From: Acanthornis magna
Taxonomy: Eukaryota; Chordata; Aves; Passeriformes; Acanthizidae
NCBI GenBank assembly: GCA_036785705.1
Contig: JAWUZG010000032.1
Span: forward strand, 15,208,001 to 15,272,000
Direction: 5' to 3'
Length of the DNA: 64,000 bases
Notes under the pieces: generated by a model
What the model saw: only the letters and a program-made list of their open reading frames with translations
What the model was told of the DNA's origin: nothing
Databases searched by the model: none
Shown: one piece after another, positions 51,321 through 64,000 of the stretch
Layout of the letters: each line of letters starts with the position of its first letter
Position numbering within the stretch: position 1 is the first letter of the stretch
Program-made: the position numbers and the translations under genes

Positions 51321-53777
51321 CAGCTTCTCCTGGTAATACTCCTAGTAAGATCACCCTTGGTAATTCACTCCCTGTCTGTCTAACATTTTCTTATGTTTTG
51401 GAGAACAAGAGTCAGAAAAACAACTGCGGAAAAGGTCTCCTTTCTATGGGGTTTGATTGATTTTTAAATAAATATATATAATCCTCATTGATTTAGACAG
51501 GAAGAAGGAAATCAGAGTTTAAAGTTATATTTCAAGCCACTTTTTCTTACATAGATCTGTTTTATATTATCATTTCCCATGGTCATTGTATGCCTTGTTA
51601 TAAAGCAATTTGGTGAGCCAACCTTGTATTAACACTTGTTTCTGGAATCCACTGAGCATGGAGCAAAAAAACACTTGCGAGTACAATACAAATCCCAAAA
51701 ATTTCAGCAAGCACAAATTTCACAGGTACACATTTCACCTTGGGAAAGGGAGGCAGGATTTCACTAAGGGTAGCACAGATCCTTCAGTAGGGACTGAAGA
51801 AAAAAAAAGGAAGAATAAAAATAAAAAGAACAAGCTATCAACAGAAACCTTAAGGACTTTACCTGACTTTGAGATCTATAGGAAAAGTTGAAATTATTGC
51901 CCATACACAGTGTATTAAGAAACGTCAACATCCCTCCTCCATTTCTACAGTGCCCGAACCACAAGAATGAAAGGGTGCAAAGCTGAGAGGCACAGTGGGC
52001 GTTTGGCTCCAGGTACAGAGTGGTCATCACTCATCATCCCAGCTGGGAGACAAGGAGATGGCTGAGGCAAGCTGAACCAGAAGGAGGTGGCAGCCAGGTG
52101 GCAATAGTTGGGCAAATAATGTCATGGTGTGTCTGCTCTGGATAGAGGAAAATGGCTTCTGACAAAGAAAACTCCTGAAGTTTCCCTTTTACTTCCTTGG
52201 AGGGAAGAATGGAGAAAAAGCCGTAACTGGCAGAGTCTGATTGAGCAGGGAAGGAACCCTGCATGGGGAGTGGCACTGGCAGGAGCCCCAGGGCCACCAG
52301 TGGGACTGGTGATGGAAAATTATTTCAGTTGTATGGATGGGGTGGTGCCTGCCTCTGCTACAACATGGGGCTATAAATTGAGGAAAGGAATACATGAACA
52401 GCTTCTGCCAGTAGAGGCTGGATCACGTTCAGAACCATTGTGTGGAGTGCTGTGCATTAGATCAGCTTTGGTCTCATTCAGGCAGTCTTAAGCGCACTTG
52501 CATCACATCTGTTAATGAGCAAGCCAGGAGTAAGCTGGTCCAATGTGTGTGCTCAAGGCACTCTGAAAGATCTCCTCTTAGAGGGTGCTTTACATTTACA
52601 CACCGGGGGGTACCTAAACTGAATATTTTTGGGGTTTATGTGACTGATTTATGTCAGTTTAACTTCAGTCCCTTTGCTCCTCTCTTTGCAAGTTAAGTCG
52701 AGCGTAGTATAAGGACACCAGAATCTCTCACTGTGTAAATTATGGGTGGGTGCAGTTGGCACTGTCTTCACCTCAGTTTTTAATATAGCTTCTTCAGTTA
52801 GCTATGGAAACAGTGTTTTTCCTAAGCTTGTCTGGCGAGCCTTAGGTCCTAGTCTCTCTCCTCTTGCAGATGCTGCTAAAGTTTCCACACTCAGAAAAGT
52901 TTGGAAACGTGTCTGCCCAGGAGGAAATCTTGCATCTCATTGGGGCTGCTTTTCAGAGGCTTTCACATCAACCGGAAGGAAAACCTTATGTGTGAAAATA
53001 AAGCCAATTTCTTTTATTTTCAACATCAAAATGAATTAAGCCTTGTGCTCTGTAGGTGTCCACGAATTCACAGAAATACTTCTTTCCCATGAAAATGTGG
53101 TGGAATTAAAAAGCCAAATAAACACACACCAGAAATTTGTCCTTCACCTCTACCAGTTGTAAGCTTTAAAAGCTGCAAAACAGAGTGGGGCCTTTTCAGG
53201 GTTCACACTGAGAAGTTGCTGAAAAGTGTAACTAAGCGTGACTAATGACTGCTGGGGTATTTGCATGGATTCTGTTTGCAAGCATCAAGTGTGTGAAACC
53301 AGACAATTTGAGGGAAAACCTAAGCAGCACAGACAGGAACTCCGAAGTTTAAAGGCTTGTGTAGTGGAGGATAATCACAGCAACACAACCAGCGTCTCCT
53401 GGTACCTGGCAGCTGCTTGGTTGCATCCAGAGAGGGAGAGTACATTGTTTTCCTGCAGGATTGATGTGATTAGAAACCAAGGAGTAGTAGAAAGAAGAGA
53501 ATCAATACCATGTATTACAATGCCTGTAAATTACAAAACAAGTATTTGGTAGTAACCTGCTTTATGCGAGTTGTTTGTTCCACTGGAAGATAATACACCT
53601 CACTAAATAGTATTCAGTATGTGTTTCTTAGTGCTCCAATCTTCCCTGTACCATGAGCACTATGCACCATAAGATAGAAATTCCAGAGACTCGTTAGGCT
53701 TGCACACCCTTAGGTGTGTGTATGGCCCTCATCAGCCCACATCTACACAACTCTCAGATTGTGTGGCACACATTTTT
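51321..53777. other. Gene-free stretch
   Basis: No exon or repeat family is recognised. An A/G-rich patch lies at 51797-51832. A frame of 120 codons at 52129-52491 lacks any known domain. CR1 similarity fades out near the left boundary, so the CR1 could extend slightly further. Confidence 0.4.
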
Positions 53778-53823
53778 CTTTCCCAAGGAGGGCAAACATG
53801 CTTTCCCAAGAAGGGCAAACATG
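53778..53823 (+). repeat. Tandem duplication of a 23-bp unit
   Basis: CTTTCCCAAGGAGGGCAAAC (plus ATG) at 53778-53800 is followed directly by CTTTCCCAAGAAGGGCAAAC (plus ATG) at 53801-53823, with a single G/A difference. This is a recent local duplication. Confidence 0.95.
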
Positions 53824-56289
53824 ATTTTTGAGGCTGCCTGTCACTGAGGGTAAAAACCAGAGATACCAGATTCAGAAGGCAGAGAAGGTAGGAGTGAGTG
53901 GCTGGCTGGGGAGGCCTGTCTGCCGCCAGGAGAGGCAGAGGTGCTGGGGTGAATGGTTCATAGACAGGGCCTGCCCAAAGGGTTTGCTCATGGCCTTGCA
54001 GGGAAGGTGAGCTTGGCTCTGCCCGGCATCCGAAGCCCTGCACCTCCTTGCCCTGTGCAGTGCTGCCTTCAGAAAATGCTCTCTGAGGGAGAGTCTCAAA
54101 AGCAACCAGAGGCTATCCAGGAGTGCCTCTGGTCTTGCAGCTGTGTCAGGCTTGCAGTCACACAGAACGCTTCAGCTGAGAAGGGCTCACCCTCCCCCTC
54201 AGGCCTGTGCCAAGTTGTAGCAGGGCTCCACTCGAAGAGGAAGGATGCTTCTTCCCTCACCGTCCTTCTTTGTGGGAAAGGGATGCAGATTTCCACCCCA
54301 GGGATGTTCGACCCCCAGCATGGCTGTAATTCTGCCTCTATAGCTGCATCAGGGAGAGAAGCCTGCACGAGAACAGGAGGGATAGAATTTTGCATGGTGG
54401 GAGCCGGCAGGGGTACATGGCCACAGGGCTGGCCTTGCCCTCCCTGGTAGGGGTGCAGCCCACAGGATAAAAGCCTGTTTCCATCTGTCCCTCCCTCCTG
54501 CTGCCATCTCTGCATGTCTCTGCAGAGGATGAATCACTTCCCATTCCCTCTCCTTGTCAACAGCGGTGTCCAGCCAAACGAGCACAAGGTTTTTTATCTC
54601 ATGACAACTTCAGACAAGAAAGGCCAGGAGTGTTCTGGGACTATGAAAGAAAAAGATTCTCAATTAAAACTTCTCTCTTTTTTTCTCTCATTATTTTTTT
54701 TTTGCTATCAGTGAGAGATACAGGCCAAATTCTCTATTCATACAGATTTATGAGTACTGAATGCAAATCTGATTGCCTCAAAGGTGTTATTTTACTGAAC
54801 TGCTGTATGCACCTACCAGCATCTCCAAGAGTCTCTCAGGATTTCCTCCACTCCCATTTACTCTCCTGTCTGATTCAAAATTTCAAAGTGTGGTTACCTT
54901 ACAGGAAGGGGAGGGCAGGCCAGGGTCCATTTTTAGGCTGAATGTGATACCTCTGAATCCATTACAGAGACCGCAGTAAGGCATACACAGCAATGCCTCT
55001 TCCCAGAACATAAATCCAGTTCCTGTCGCCTTCCCACATCACCTGGGAGACAGCAACATCCACACCGGGGAACAAGGGGAAGGGAAATACGCATTGCCTG
55101 TCAAAGACCTCCAGTCCAAAGGCACAATGGCATTACCACAGATACTAAGCATCCAGATCTAGAACTGGGTGATTGAGATGCCCTCTTGTATGCCCATGGT
55201 CCCAACCCAGGATATGTGGAATAATCTATGTTATTTTATTCCCCTTAGTGCTTCAGAGAAGTCCCAGTGACTGTAATACATGCTAACTTAATCTTAGCCA
55301 CAGAAAAATATGTTTCTAATTTACAAATTCGGCAATTTTTCAATAAAAGTTGTTGCACTTTGTCTGATCTATTCTCAAAATACGGAAGTGCTTGAAGCAT
55401 GACCACCTGCAATAACAGATTACTGTTCCCTAAAATATTGCCATACACCTACAATGTGGAGGCGTAAAGCTTCTCTAAAAAAGATCTTTGTTATTTTTTC
55501 TAAAAGAAAGAAATGATCCCAAAGTAAAGCTGGTTTTCAGCAGCCTCTCTGCTCCCCAATGCAACTGGCATCAAAGTCTAATGAAAACCTGTTTGCGGAC
55601 ACTGGATCCGATCCAAGGTACACTATTGGCATATTCTAGACCCCTTGGGACATGACTCATATAAAAAACACAAGGCTGTCATCAGATGGCTGGTGGCTCA
55701 AATAAATCAAATTTACTTTGAAAATTGAGGCATACCAAAATTTTATTAGGTGAAACTTTGGCATTTCTTATAGCCAACTTGCACATATATATTTTTATTA
55801 CTTACAGCAGTTTAAAAGTATGCTACCAATCATATGCAAAACAAGACGCGATTGCAAACGTACATTTTTTACTGGGTGGCAGGAGGAACTCTGTTGTTTT
55901 CTTTTAAAAGCCCTGAATAGTGCTGCATGTTTGTTAAAGGTGGCACAGCAGAACGGGCCTCTCTGTTTATTTTCCTGTGAGTGGCTGGGCACACATCCTC
56001 TGTTTTTGGTCTCAAGCCCTGACTTCAAAGAGCAGCTTCTCCTACGAATAATTACTCACTAAAGCTATCAACTGCAATACAAAAATTATGTATAATATTT
56101 GCAACATATGTTTACAAGAAACTGGCATAAATGCTGCTGAAGCCCCTCTAGGGTTGAGAGACCTGATCTTCAGGCTTGAAGAGGCTGTTCCTGTGGCAGC
56201 CCACATGCAGAGACAGAGTTTGGTGTTGCCACAGCCAATCCAGCAGCCACCCTGAGCTCAGGTGTGGGGGCTGTGAAGGGATCCCTTCC
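53824..56289. other. Gene-free stretch
   Basis: 53880-54500 has raised G+C with long frames on both strands (up to 165 codons), but none resembles a protein family and the frames mirror each other. A T-rich tract ending in AG at 54710-54711 looks acceptor-like without a partner donor. The remainder is AT-leaning. Confidence 0.4.
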
Positions 56290-56516
56290 CTGCACAGGAA
56301 ATTCCACCTGAACATGAGGAAGAGCTTCTTTACTGTGCCGGTGACCACACACTGGAACCAGAGAGGTTGTGGAGGTTCCCTCCCTGGAGATTTTCAAGAA
56401 CCATCTGGACACAGTCCTGTGCAATGAGCTCTAGGATGACCCTGGCTGAGCAAGGAGGTTGGACCAGATGATGCCCTGTGGTCCCTCCCAACTTGAACAA
56501 TTCTGTGATTCCTGTG
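56290..56516 (+). mobile_element. CR1 LINE 3' end
   Basis: ACAGGAAATTCCACCTGAAC, GAGGAAGAGCTTCTTTACTG, CCTGGAGATTTTCAAGAACC and GGTTGGACCAGATGATGCCC are the ordered 3'-terminal wording of CR1, ending in ATTCTGTGATTCCTGTG, the decayed terminal 8-bp repeats. It is 5'-truncated to about 230 bp, as most CR1 insertions are, and contains only the last coding bases and the 3'-UTR. It is inactive. Confidence 0.93.
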
Positions 56517-59500
56517 CCCACACCCACAGAGGCTCACTGCATGCTTCAACACCAAAGGCACTAACAAACACGGCAAGACAAAGGTCTGATTCCTCTAAGT
56601 CCTCCAGCAAATGAATTAAAATCAAAGAAAAGGCCATATTTTGGAGAAGAGTACATGCTTTTGGAACCTATGATAGAAGCCAAATCCGCAAATTAAAAGA
56701 AAATGCATTAATTTTTAAAAAATCTCTCAGATTTTGTTCTCTTCAGACAGAAGAGCCAAACTTCCACTGACATTTCTAAACTTCATTTATCCAAGAGAGC
56801 GGCAAGATAGCTTCTCCTTTAAACTAATAATAAAAGGAGTAGAAAGCTGCAGATTTGGTCTAGTTTTCCCTCAAAATACAATGACAGTCTATGGGAATAT
56901 ATTCAGATATAGTCTGAGAAGGATGCTGGCCCTGCTCCAAAATAACTTAATTCACTGTGCAAACACAAAGAAAGGAAAAATAACGGCACTGTAGATAAAA
57001 ACCAGGAGATTGCTGTATCTGACAGTGTGCAGCTTTGGGACCAAGATATTCTTGGCCAGATGCTGACTCCCCTGTCACATAAAAATGAGCTGCTGAGGTA
57101 CTCAGGAGCTGGTTCCTGGGGAGAGCTGTGGTCTGCTGCTCCATCCTGCTGGAGATTAGGGCTGCTTGCTTGGAAGAGCTCACCTATGAATCAGGTGCTT
57201 TTCAAGGTGGTGAGATTCTTCCTGGAAAAGCACAAAGTGTAAATCAAAACAGAATTTGACCCCAAATATGAAACCCCACGAACTTTAATAAATGTAGTAT
57301 TCCATGGTAAAGTGGGGCATTTATAAGGAAGTGGGAAGGCACTGTCTCGGCAGTGTGAGCTGAGCCTTTTCAGGAGTGCTGGACAGAGGCTGCAATTCTT
57401 ACAGATCCTCAGGGTCATTGTAATTGCCTTTCTTTGAAGTAAAAGCCACAGAAGATGATTTTCTTTCCATGGGAAGAGCAAGGCCAGGGCTGAGCTGCTG
57501 CTTCCAGAGTCTGCCATCAGAGACCATCTGACCGATTCTTCTAGGAATCAGGACACTTGTCCATTTTCCATTTTGTCAGACAAAGAAATATTGCTGAAAG
57601 TTAACAAAGTTACCACTGATATACAATATTTACAGCAAATTTAAAGCATGAATGTTCATGAAACAACATCTTCCCTTAAGCTGTTTGAATGCAATGAACT
57701 ACGCAGATTTTTCCAATGGAAATGTGAGGTCGGATCCAAAGCATTTGCAGAAACAGTTTCTTTTATATTAGTGGACTTTATTCTTAGCCCTTAATTCCAT
57801 ATGTTGTTGTGTGTATTTGTTTAGTCTGGAGCTGGATGTAATAGCACTCCATAGACTTGAGAAATTTCTGCAAAATTCAGGCTTCTTCCCTTATCATGAA
57901 TGGACACATACTTCCTCTTGAAATAACAGAAGACTGAGTCATTAAAAGAGACATCAGCAGTATTTAGTCACTGAAATGCAGTGTTGTGACTTAAAATTTA
58001 TCCCCACAGATATTTGATCAGCTTCCAGGAAAAAAAAGAAAAAATATTAAAAAAATAATATGAACTTGCAAGTGAAGGAGAAATAAATTCTGGTAGCCTG
58101 TGGGTCTCTTGAGATAATCTCTTGTCACTTTGTTCCACTGCTTAAATATTTTTCAGTACTAGTGTTCTCTATCTCATTGTTTTGGCTGCTCTACATATTT
58201 CCATAATTTTATTCCCCCTAAAGAAAACAAAAAGCAAGTCATCAGGTCATAAAATGTTTCTACAATTTAATTTAAAAAATAATATTTACTGTCTGCACAA
58301 TTTAAATTTGGCCTACTTTACATATGTATCAGGGTGCAGATTTTAATTACATGATCATATAGTATTTTTCCCCACAGGATTGCAATATTTTTGTTTGCAA
58401 GATAACTTATTTGCCAAATCTTTAATTTTTGAGTTATTGACTTTGAGACTGGGAAAAGAGCTGCAGCTGAGAAAAGTTTGTCCTTGTTACCTAAATATCC
58501 CAGAATCTGTTCTTCAGATTTCACCTTCCAGCCATGACTTCCTTTCCAGCTCACTTCCAGTTCTCCCTCCTAAATCCTCTTCTGATCTATTCTTCTTTCC
58601 TTGTTTCCATCTCCCAGACCACGCCTCTTGCCTAAGTAGTCCCACATTTCCTTTCCACTTGCCAGTGATCCTACAGGAAACATCTTGCTGCCATAATGTG
58701 GCTCTTGCCTTTCCACCTGGCTGCGCTAGGACCAGATCAGAGGACTTCCTCCTCCTTTTCCAGAGGGATTCCCTGGCAGATGGCTGCAGGAGCACTGGAG
58801 CAGCCAGGGGAGCGGGGCTGAGCTGGGACATGCTCCCTGCCCGAGTGGTGACACCTGTGCGGGCTGAGAGCAGCATGAGCATGCTCAGCAGCCCTGCACT
58901 CTTCCAACTGATCCAGTAAAAACTTCCTGCCTACTGGAACAGCATTTTTCCCAAAGCTTAGCTCGTTGGGGCAAGCTTTCACAAGAGCAGACCTAACTCT
59001 GGTAGAAAGGCCACATAAGAGGGGATGGGTCACCCAGCGTGATGGCACTCGAGCTTTCTTTTTTTAAAAGAAAAAGTCACCAGTTTCTTCTTCTTTCTTC
59101 AAGAGAAGCGGAGCTGATTATTTTTTCCTATTCCAGCCTTGTCTGTTGATATAGATATGAATACATTTTCTTCTGTCTGATGCCTATATGTTCAACTGTT
59201 TATTAGATAATTCACCCAATCACAGATGACCATTTGGAATATTCAGATCATAGTTTTGGAGAGTTGTTGGCAAAATGGGATCTTCTGTTGGGATGAGTCA
59301 ATATTCTCAGCAAATGGTAGTACAGGTAGTCCTGCAATGTCACCCTAAACTCCACCCCACACACAGAGAATTGGCCCAAACCCCAGCCTTCCTCTCAGTC
59401 TGCTGTGGCAGTGATATATGACAACTGTGTCACATGTGAATGAACTAAAAGAAACCACCAGGAGACCCTGCTGCTAATTAATTTATCAGTGAATATTTCT

Positions 59501-62015
59501 AACACCCAGTGAAGAGGTGATAGGGCAGCCCCAGAGACAATCTCTGCCTCCTGACTCCGACTAGACACAAGGGAGTTCCTACTAAAACATCCCCAATTCT
59601 TCCAAAAAATGAGCTTTCAGAGCCTGTGATATTGTGGGAGTGTTGTTTGGAGGGAACACCACTTTATTTACTATCTTTTTTTCATAATTTCAAATTTCTC
59701 TTTGCCATGAATTATGATCAAATGTTTCATAAAGCTGCATTTGTGCTGTAGTCTCCCAACGCTGAAACGTTTGCATTAAGTTCCTTGTCCAGGGCACAGT
59801 ATGTTCTACTAGATCTTGAAAATTGAAGCTGGGGAATGCAAGTTTCACAGAAAATAATAGAAAATTAGCAGAGGTGAAACATTCATGTGCAGCTGAAGGC
59901 TGGGTCCACAAGGACCTCCAGCTCTGCAGAAAACCTGTCACAGTCTTGGGTTTTTAGTCTAATTAAATAGAAGCTGGGGGCTTTGCAAAAGTAATTTTTT
60001 CTACATACATACCTATTTCATGAACCAGACTTATTTCCTCAGCGCCAAATTGCATTTCAGAATGTGTCCTTGCTAAATAGAGTGAAATGTATTTCCATTT
60101 TTCATGACTGAACCATATTTTAGCTGAGGGGGAGGCAGAAGTTCCAGTACCATTTCCTGAAGTTAACAGCAGACCTGCCATTAATTCCAGCGTCCCAGGA
60201 TTTAAGAAAAGAGATAACAGACACTCAAATGGTTTTAAGTTCATTGAAATGTTAATCCAAAATGAAGCATATGCCATTCAGTTAAGATGCACGTTTACAC
60301 AGCTGAAGATGACAAGTTTAGTTTGACTGAAGACCGGAGGAGAATACGATGCCTCCTCCTACATGATCTGCCCCCTGAAGAAAACATCTGCCTGCATGTT
60401 TAACCAGGAATGTGAACTGCTAATGTAATCTGACCTTTAGACAAAAGGAAGAAGATCACTCCAATGTACAAATACAGAAGAGGCTAGAATACAATGTACT
60501 GTTGACTGTTTTCTGCACGTGTGGATAAAAACAAAATGAAAATATATAATGGACTGAAGGACGTGATTGCTTAGTGAGTCAGGGCTTCCAGGCACTGAGG
60601 AGAAAATATGAGAGTTTAAGTTCAGCCTGGTGTAATTCTTGGAAATTATCTGAAGCGGATCCACTGATGTCTTTGTAGAAATAACAATGTGTATCAGGGC
60701 TATGAAATCTTGTTTCGCAACCAAATTTGTGCAAGTTTCAATTTAATCCAAGGATCAGCCTTTTCTATGAGCGGTAGGCTTTTAAAGAAGGACTTTTTGT
60801 AATGTTCCTTTGAGATCAAAGAGCTTCCTAGGATCTGGTTGATTAAACATAATAGTCAGTACAGCGTAAATGATGTGGCAGATGTCACTAGCCTTCTGTG
60901 GAAAGAGCAGAAAATAAAAAAGATGAGATATACTGGATAGGACCCTTGTTTTTTGAGTAGATGGTGTAAGGAAGAGTATAAATTTAGTTACTTTTCTGCT
61001 ACTTAGTACCCAAAATGCATTTTGAGGCACTATGAAGCACTTGAGAGATGCTCATTCCCTTTCTTTGCATATTCAAGCAATGGCTGTGCACAAACACAGT
61101 AAAAACCACAGGCACAAGTAGAAGATCAGACTCATGTGGCTGGCGAGCATGTTTTCCTACAGTGCTTTCCTACAGTGCCTACAGTGCAAAATCCAGCTTT
61201 TCCATCATGAGGTTCACTGCCTCAGCAATGGCTCACAAAATTACGTTCTTTCAGTATGTTCTTTCAGGCCTATTTTTTTTTTTTAGTAATGAGAGTTCAT
61301 TGTCGATGTGACATCAGAGAGACAGACTGGAATGATCCAAGTCCCAGCCATTTAAAATTTCTGGGAACAGCTGAGGCACTTGGTTTCAGAAGGGTCCCTG
61401 GAGAAAAGCTACCAGTTCTCTGGAGTTCTGGAGCTCTTTCAAAAGCAGCTGTCAGCAGCCCAGATCAATAGTCTTGGTAGGTCTGCCAAGGCCTTCCTTG
61501 CCTGATAGCACCAGCATGTCACATTCAAAATGCTGCTCTAGTATAGATTGCCTGGACATGTTTTGTCTTCTCACATTGATGAGGTACTCAGTCACCCCAT
61601 AACTGTCTGATGGTCAAGATTTTCTGTTCATCCTGGATTTATTATGCTTGCATACACTTAGCGTGGATTCTTTCACCACCACAATATATAATTGTAACTT
61701 CCATACCATTAAACTCTGCCTAATTTCTGCTGCAGTGGTCATCAACTTCTCATTGAGATCCTTTCATGTTGAAAATGCCTCACCTCTGCCATCTTCATCC
61801 ACAGGAGCAGTGACCTCTTGCTTTGCTGGTAGCAGCAGATGTGGGCAATCTGCCTGGCTCAGGCTGCCTGCAATGCCTGGAGGTGCAGCCTTGTCCCTGG
61901 GGATGGGGGGATGTCCCTGGTAGTGGCTTTCACGGCACCAAACTATACACCCAGCTGCAGAGCTGAATATTGCCAACTGGTTTCTCAGGTATTTAGCATA
62001 ATCAGGTTTGGTGGG
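56517..62015. other. Long gene-free stretch
   Basis: No exon, RNA gene or transposon is recognised in 5.5 kb. The longest frame, 179 codons at 58380-58919, is serine/leucine/phenylalanine-rich from a pyrimidine-rich stretch and has no known domain. A-rich runs are at 58027-58060. CCTACAGTGC is repeated at 61152-61187. Confidence 0.45.
61152..61187 (+). repeat. Triplicated CCTACAGTGC word
   Basis: TTTCCTACAGTGC occurs twice in tandem, followed by a third CTACAGTGC, within 36 bp. It is local slippage; no function is apparent. Confidence 0.85.
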
Positions 62016-62117
62016 TTCTTTTAGGTTTTTTTGATTTTTTGGTTTGTTTTTTTATTGGGGGGGGGGTGTTGTTTGTTTGGTTTTTTGAAAATTTTTTTGC
62101 TTTTTTGGTTTTTTTAC
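62016..62117. repeat. T/G-rich low complexity with G10 run
   Basis: T runs of 5-7 are broken by GG, with ten consecutive G near 62058-62067 and repeated GTTTGTTTGG. It resembles the T/G-rich simple sequence common in bird introns and intergenic DNA. Such tracts are prone to sequencing and assembly error. Confidence 0.85.
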
Positions 62118-63072
62118 ATTCTCTCTAACAACAGTCAGTGCAGCAAGGATTTCCTCTGTGCGTGGTTTAGCAGTGTTGAAGTCAGATCCAGATACGCTTT
62201 TGAGCAGTCCCTGATGCTTTTATTGCAGTTACAAGCAGCAGACTGTGAAATGAGCTCTGCATTAAGACTTGCTCCTTTAATTGTGAAGAAGTCCAAATGC
62301 CTTTTGAGTGTAGAGCTGCTACATTGTTCTCCATAGTCTCCAGAAGGCGATTTGGGGTCCTTTGCTCTTCCCCTTCTGAGAAGGTGGTTGTTCTCTGTCG
62401 TTTTTTTTCCCCAGTGTTTTGCTTGTGCTTGAACATGCTTTGAAGATTATTTACCACAAGAAGAAGGGAAAATAAAAGAATAGTCCAAGAGCCGCCTATG
62501 CTGTCTGCCTCGCCACCAGTTTATCTGCTATAAAGATTACCAGATGCTGTCAGAGCACCCTGGCATTCTGGCAGTTGTCTTCATTGCAGGAGCAATTTGT
62601 AGCACAGAAGGGAACACGTCAGCTTCATTCAGTTGCTGTCTTTTTAATGCCTTCATTTTGCATTTTACTTAGAGCATTGTTAAACTCTTTTAAACTACTA
62701 GTACTCTGTTAATTTCATTAACCCAGTCACATATTCAGAAATTGCTTTTTCTATTTTTTATTTTTATGATTCAGTTTATGAAGAGAGAAATGCTTTGTGC
62801 TCACTAGTGACTTTTGGGACAGGCGATTTTTTAGAATTTCCACAGTCCCAGCAAATGCTTTGTCTGGGGGTTTAATAGGAGCTGTTAAACTACACAGCAG
62901 GTTGTACCTTTTAGCATCTATTACACTCAGTAAACCCAGCACATTTTTCCCATCAGTTACACTCTCTCTGATTATACACTGCTCCAGTCTCACTATAGGT
63001 GGGCCAGGCCTCCTCTGAGCAATTTAACAAGTCATTTTCCCGCCAACAGCCAGACATATTAATGCTTTTCAA
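62118..63072. other. Gene-free stretch
   Basis: No gene or repeat family is seen. Frames up to about 100 codons lack domains. It is AT-rich at 62640-62765. Confidence 0.45.
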
Positions 63073-63116
63073 AACACACACACACACGCTCACACTCACG
63101 CGCACACACGCACAGC
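63073..63116 (+). repeat. Interrupted (CA)n microsatellite
   Basis: ACACACACACACAC is followed by CA repeats interrupted by CGC and CTCA, about 44 bp in all. It is a decayed dinucleotide microsatellite, with CpGs created by the interruptions. Confidence 0.95.
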
Positions 63117-63184
63117 CCTCAGTTGCACCCTGCAGTTGCTCCCTGGCATGGGATTAGGGTTCTGCCCTCAAAGCCAACAGCTGG

Positions 63185-63415
63185 AGCCGTGACACTTGGC
63201 CCAACATCTGCGCCATAAAGGAGGCACACGCCGGAGCTGCTCGCTCGCCATGCACTGCCTGGAGCTCCCCAGGCTCTGCCCACGGCTCTGGGCATGGCGG
63301 AGAGGCCAGCAGTAAAGCCCCAGCCCTTCTGCCACACCAAAGCTGAGCGCTCTGCTGATGTGTCCGCATGGAGGGCTGATGCTCTGGGACACCATGCGAT
63401 AGCCCATTTTGAACT
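63185..63415. promoter_or_regulatory. Small CpG-rich patch
   Basis: About ten CpGs lie in 230 bp, with raised GC, next to the CA repeat. Frames on both strands cover it without any recognisable domain. It could be a small enhancer, an alternative promoter, or simply a GC-rich remnant. Confidence 0.3.
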
Positions 63416-64000
63416 TGGCTTGTGCCTGCTGCTGCTACAGAAGAGTTTGAACAACTCCCGGGGTAGAAAGGGTGATCAGGGGAGTTTAGGGGGCTCTTGC
63501 CCTGTCCCGACACCCTGCAGGGGGTGGGAAGGGTGGTTCCCCCAGCAAGAGCAATTGATCTTTTGAATTGATGACTACGTTGAAGAGGTGCAGCTGAGAT
63601 TTTTCAGCAAATCACACAGAACAAGAAATACAAACTGCAGTGAACATCCCCTCTGAGGACATCCCAAGAAATTAAAGGAGAACGTTTTTGTTACTTTATT
63701 TGAGCTGTTCTTGGAAGAAGGGTAGTTGGCCTGTGCTAAAAGCCCATGCCTGTGTCCTGATCTTGTTTATTTTGCTAGGATAGACATGGTCCTAATTTTT
63801 CTGTTGATGACACTGGGATAACTAAGAGATTTTTGACAACTTTAATGTAAAAAAATTCCTGTCCAGCTCAAGTGAGCTTCTGGCTGCCTGCTGCTGCACA
63901 TAAATATAGCTGATAGGAAAATAAATGACTGATTTTAAAGCAAGGCATTTCAAGCTTTAGTGCATCCATTAATAGTCCCTTTTTTCATGGAATAGGTGGC
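63416..64000. other. Gene-free right edge
   Basis: No gene or repeat is recognised. Composition falls back to AT-rich towards the end of the window. Confidence 0.45.

Noticed and set aside
53953..54450. 165-codon plus-strand frame mirrored by a 139-codon minus frame
   Set aside because: Locally GC-rich DNA without recognised domains; no splice context.
58380..58919. 179-codon plus-strand frame
   Set aside because: Translation of a pyrimidine-rich stretch giving S/L/F/P-rich residues; no domain.
1..64000. CRISPR arrays, tRNA, rRNA, operons, prophage
   Set aside because: No regularly spaced repeats, no tRNA or rRNA wording and no bacterial gene organisation; the repeat content is that of a vertebrate nuclear genome.
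1..64000. Endogenous retrovirus or LTR elements
   Set aside because: No paired LTRs, primer-binding site or gag/pol wording was seen; the only reverse-transcriptase traces belong to CR1.

Overview
This window looks like vertebrate nuclear DNA, most probably from a bird. Four stretches match the CR1 non-LTR retrotransposon, the dominant avian repeat. Two more look like ancient MIR/CORE-SINE relics, and I see no L1, Alu or other mammalian young repeats. There are no dense ORFs, no ribosome-binding sites and no operons. Every long reading frame I examined is either a GC-rich chance frame, the antisense of a repeat, or unrecognisable. I could not name a protein-coding gene here. The species cannot be fixed from sequence alone.

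Layout. Positions 1-5,900 hold four CpG islands (about 690-1670, 3220-3490, 4170-4830 and 5525-5870), separated by AT-rich DNA that is not obviously repetitive. Two good TATA boxes (1718 and 3581) sit just downstream of the first two islands. This arrangement is typical of the 5' end or flank of a developmental regulator or of its divergent long non-coding RNA, but no coding exon is recognisable.

Positions 5,900-64,000 read as a gene desert or a very large intron: AT-rich, CpG-poor DNA with no recognisable exon. Recognisable items are MIR relics at 10310-10465 (+) and 42395-42515 (-), CR1 copies at 38752-39515 (+), 44950-46140 (-), 50960-51320 (-) and 56290-56516 (+), small CpG-rich patches (10545-10795, 44495-44610, 63185-63415), simple repeats, and several inverted repeats.

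The most unusual object is at 20920-21078. Two almost perfect hairpins lie back to back (19-bp arms, then 55-bp arms with one mismatch) and together read like an opened-out DNA dumbbell. A second perfect 21-bp inverted repeat with a 68-nt spacer lies at 34393-34502. Functional statements about promoters, splice sites or enhancers are inference from motifs and composition.
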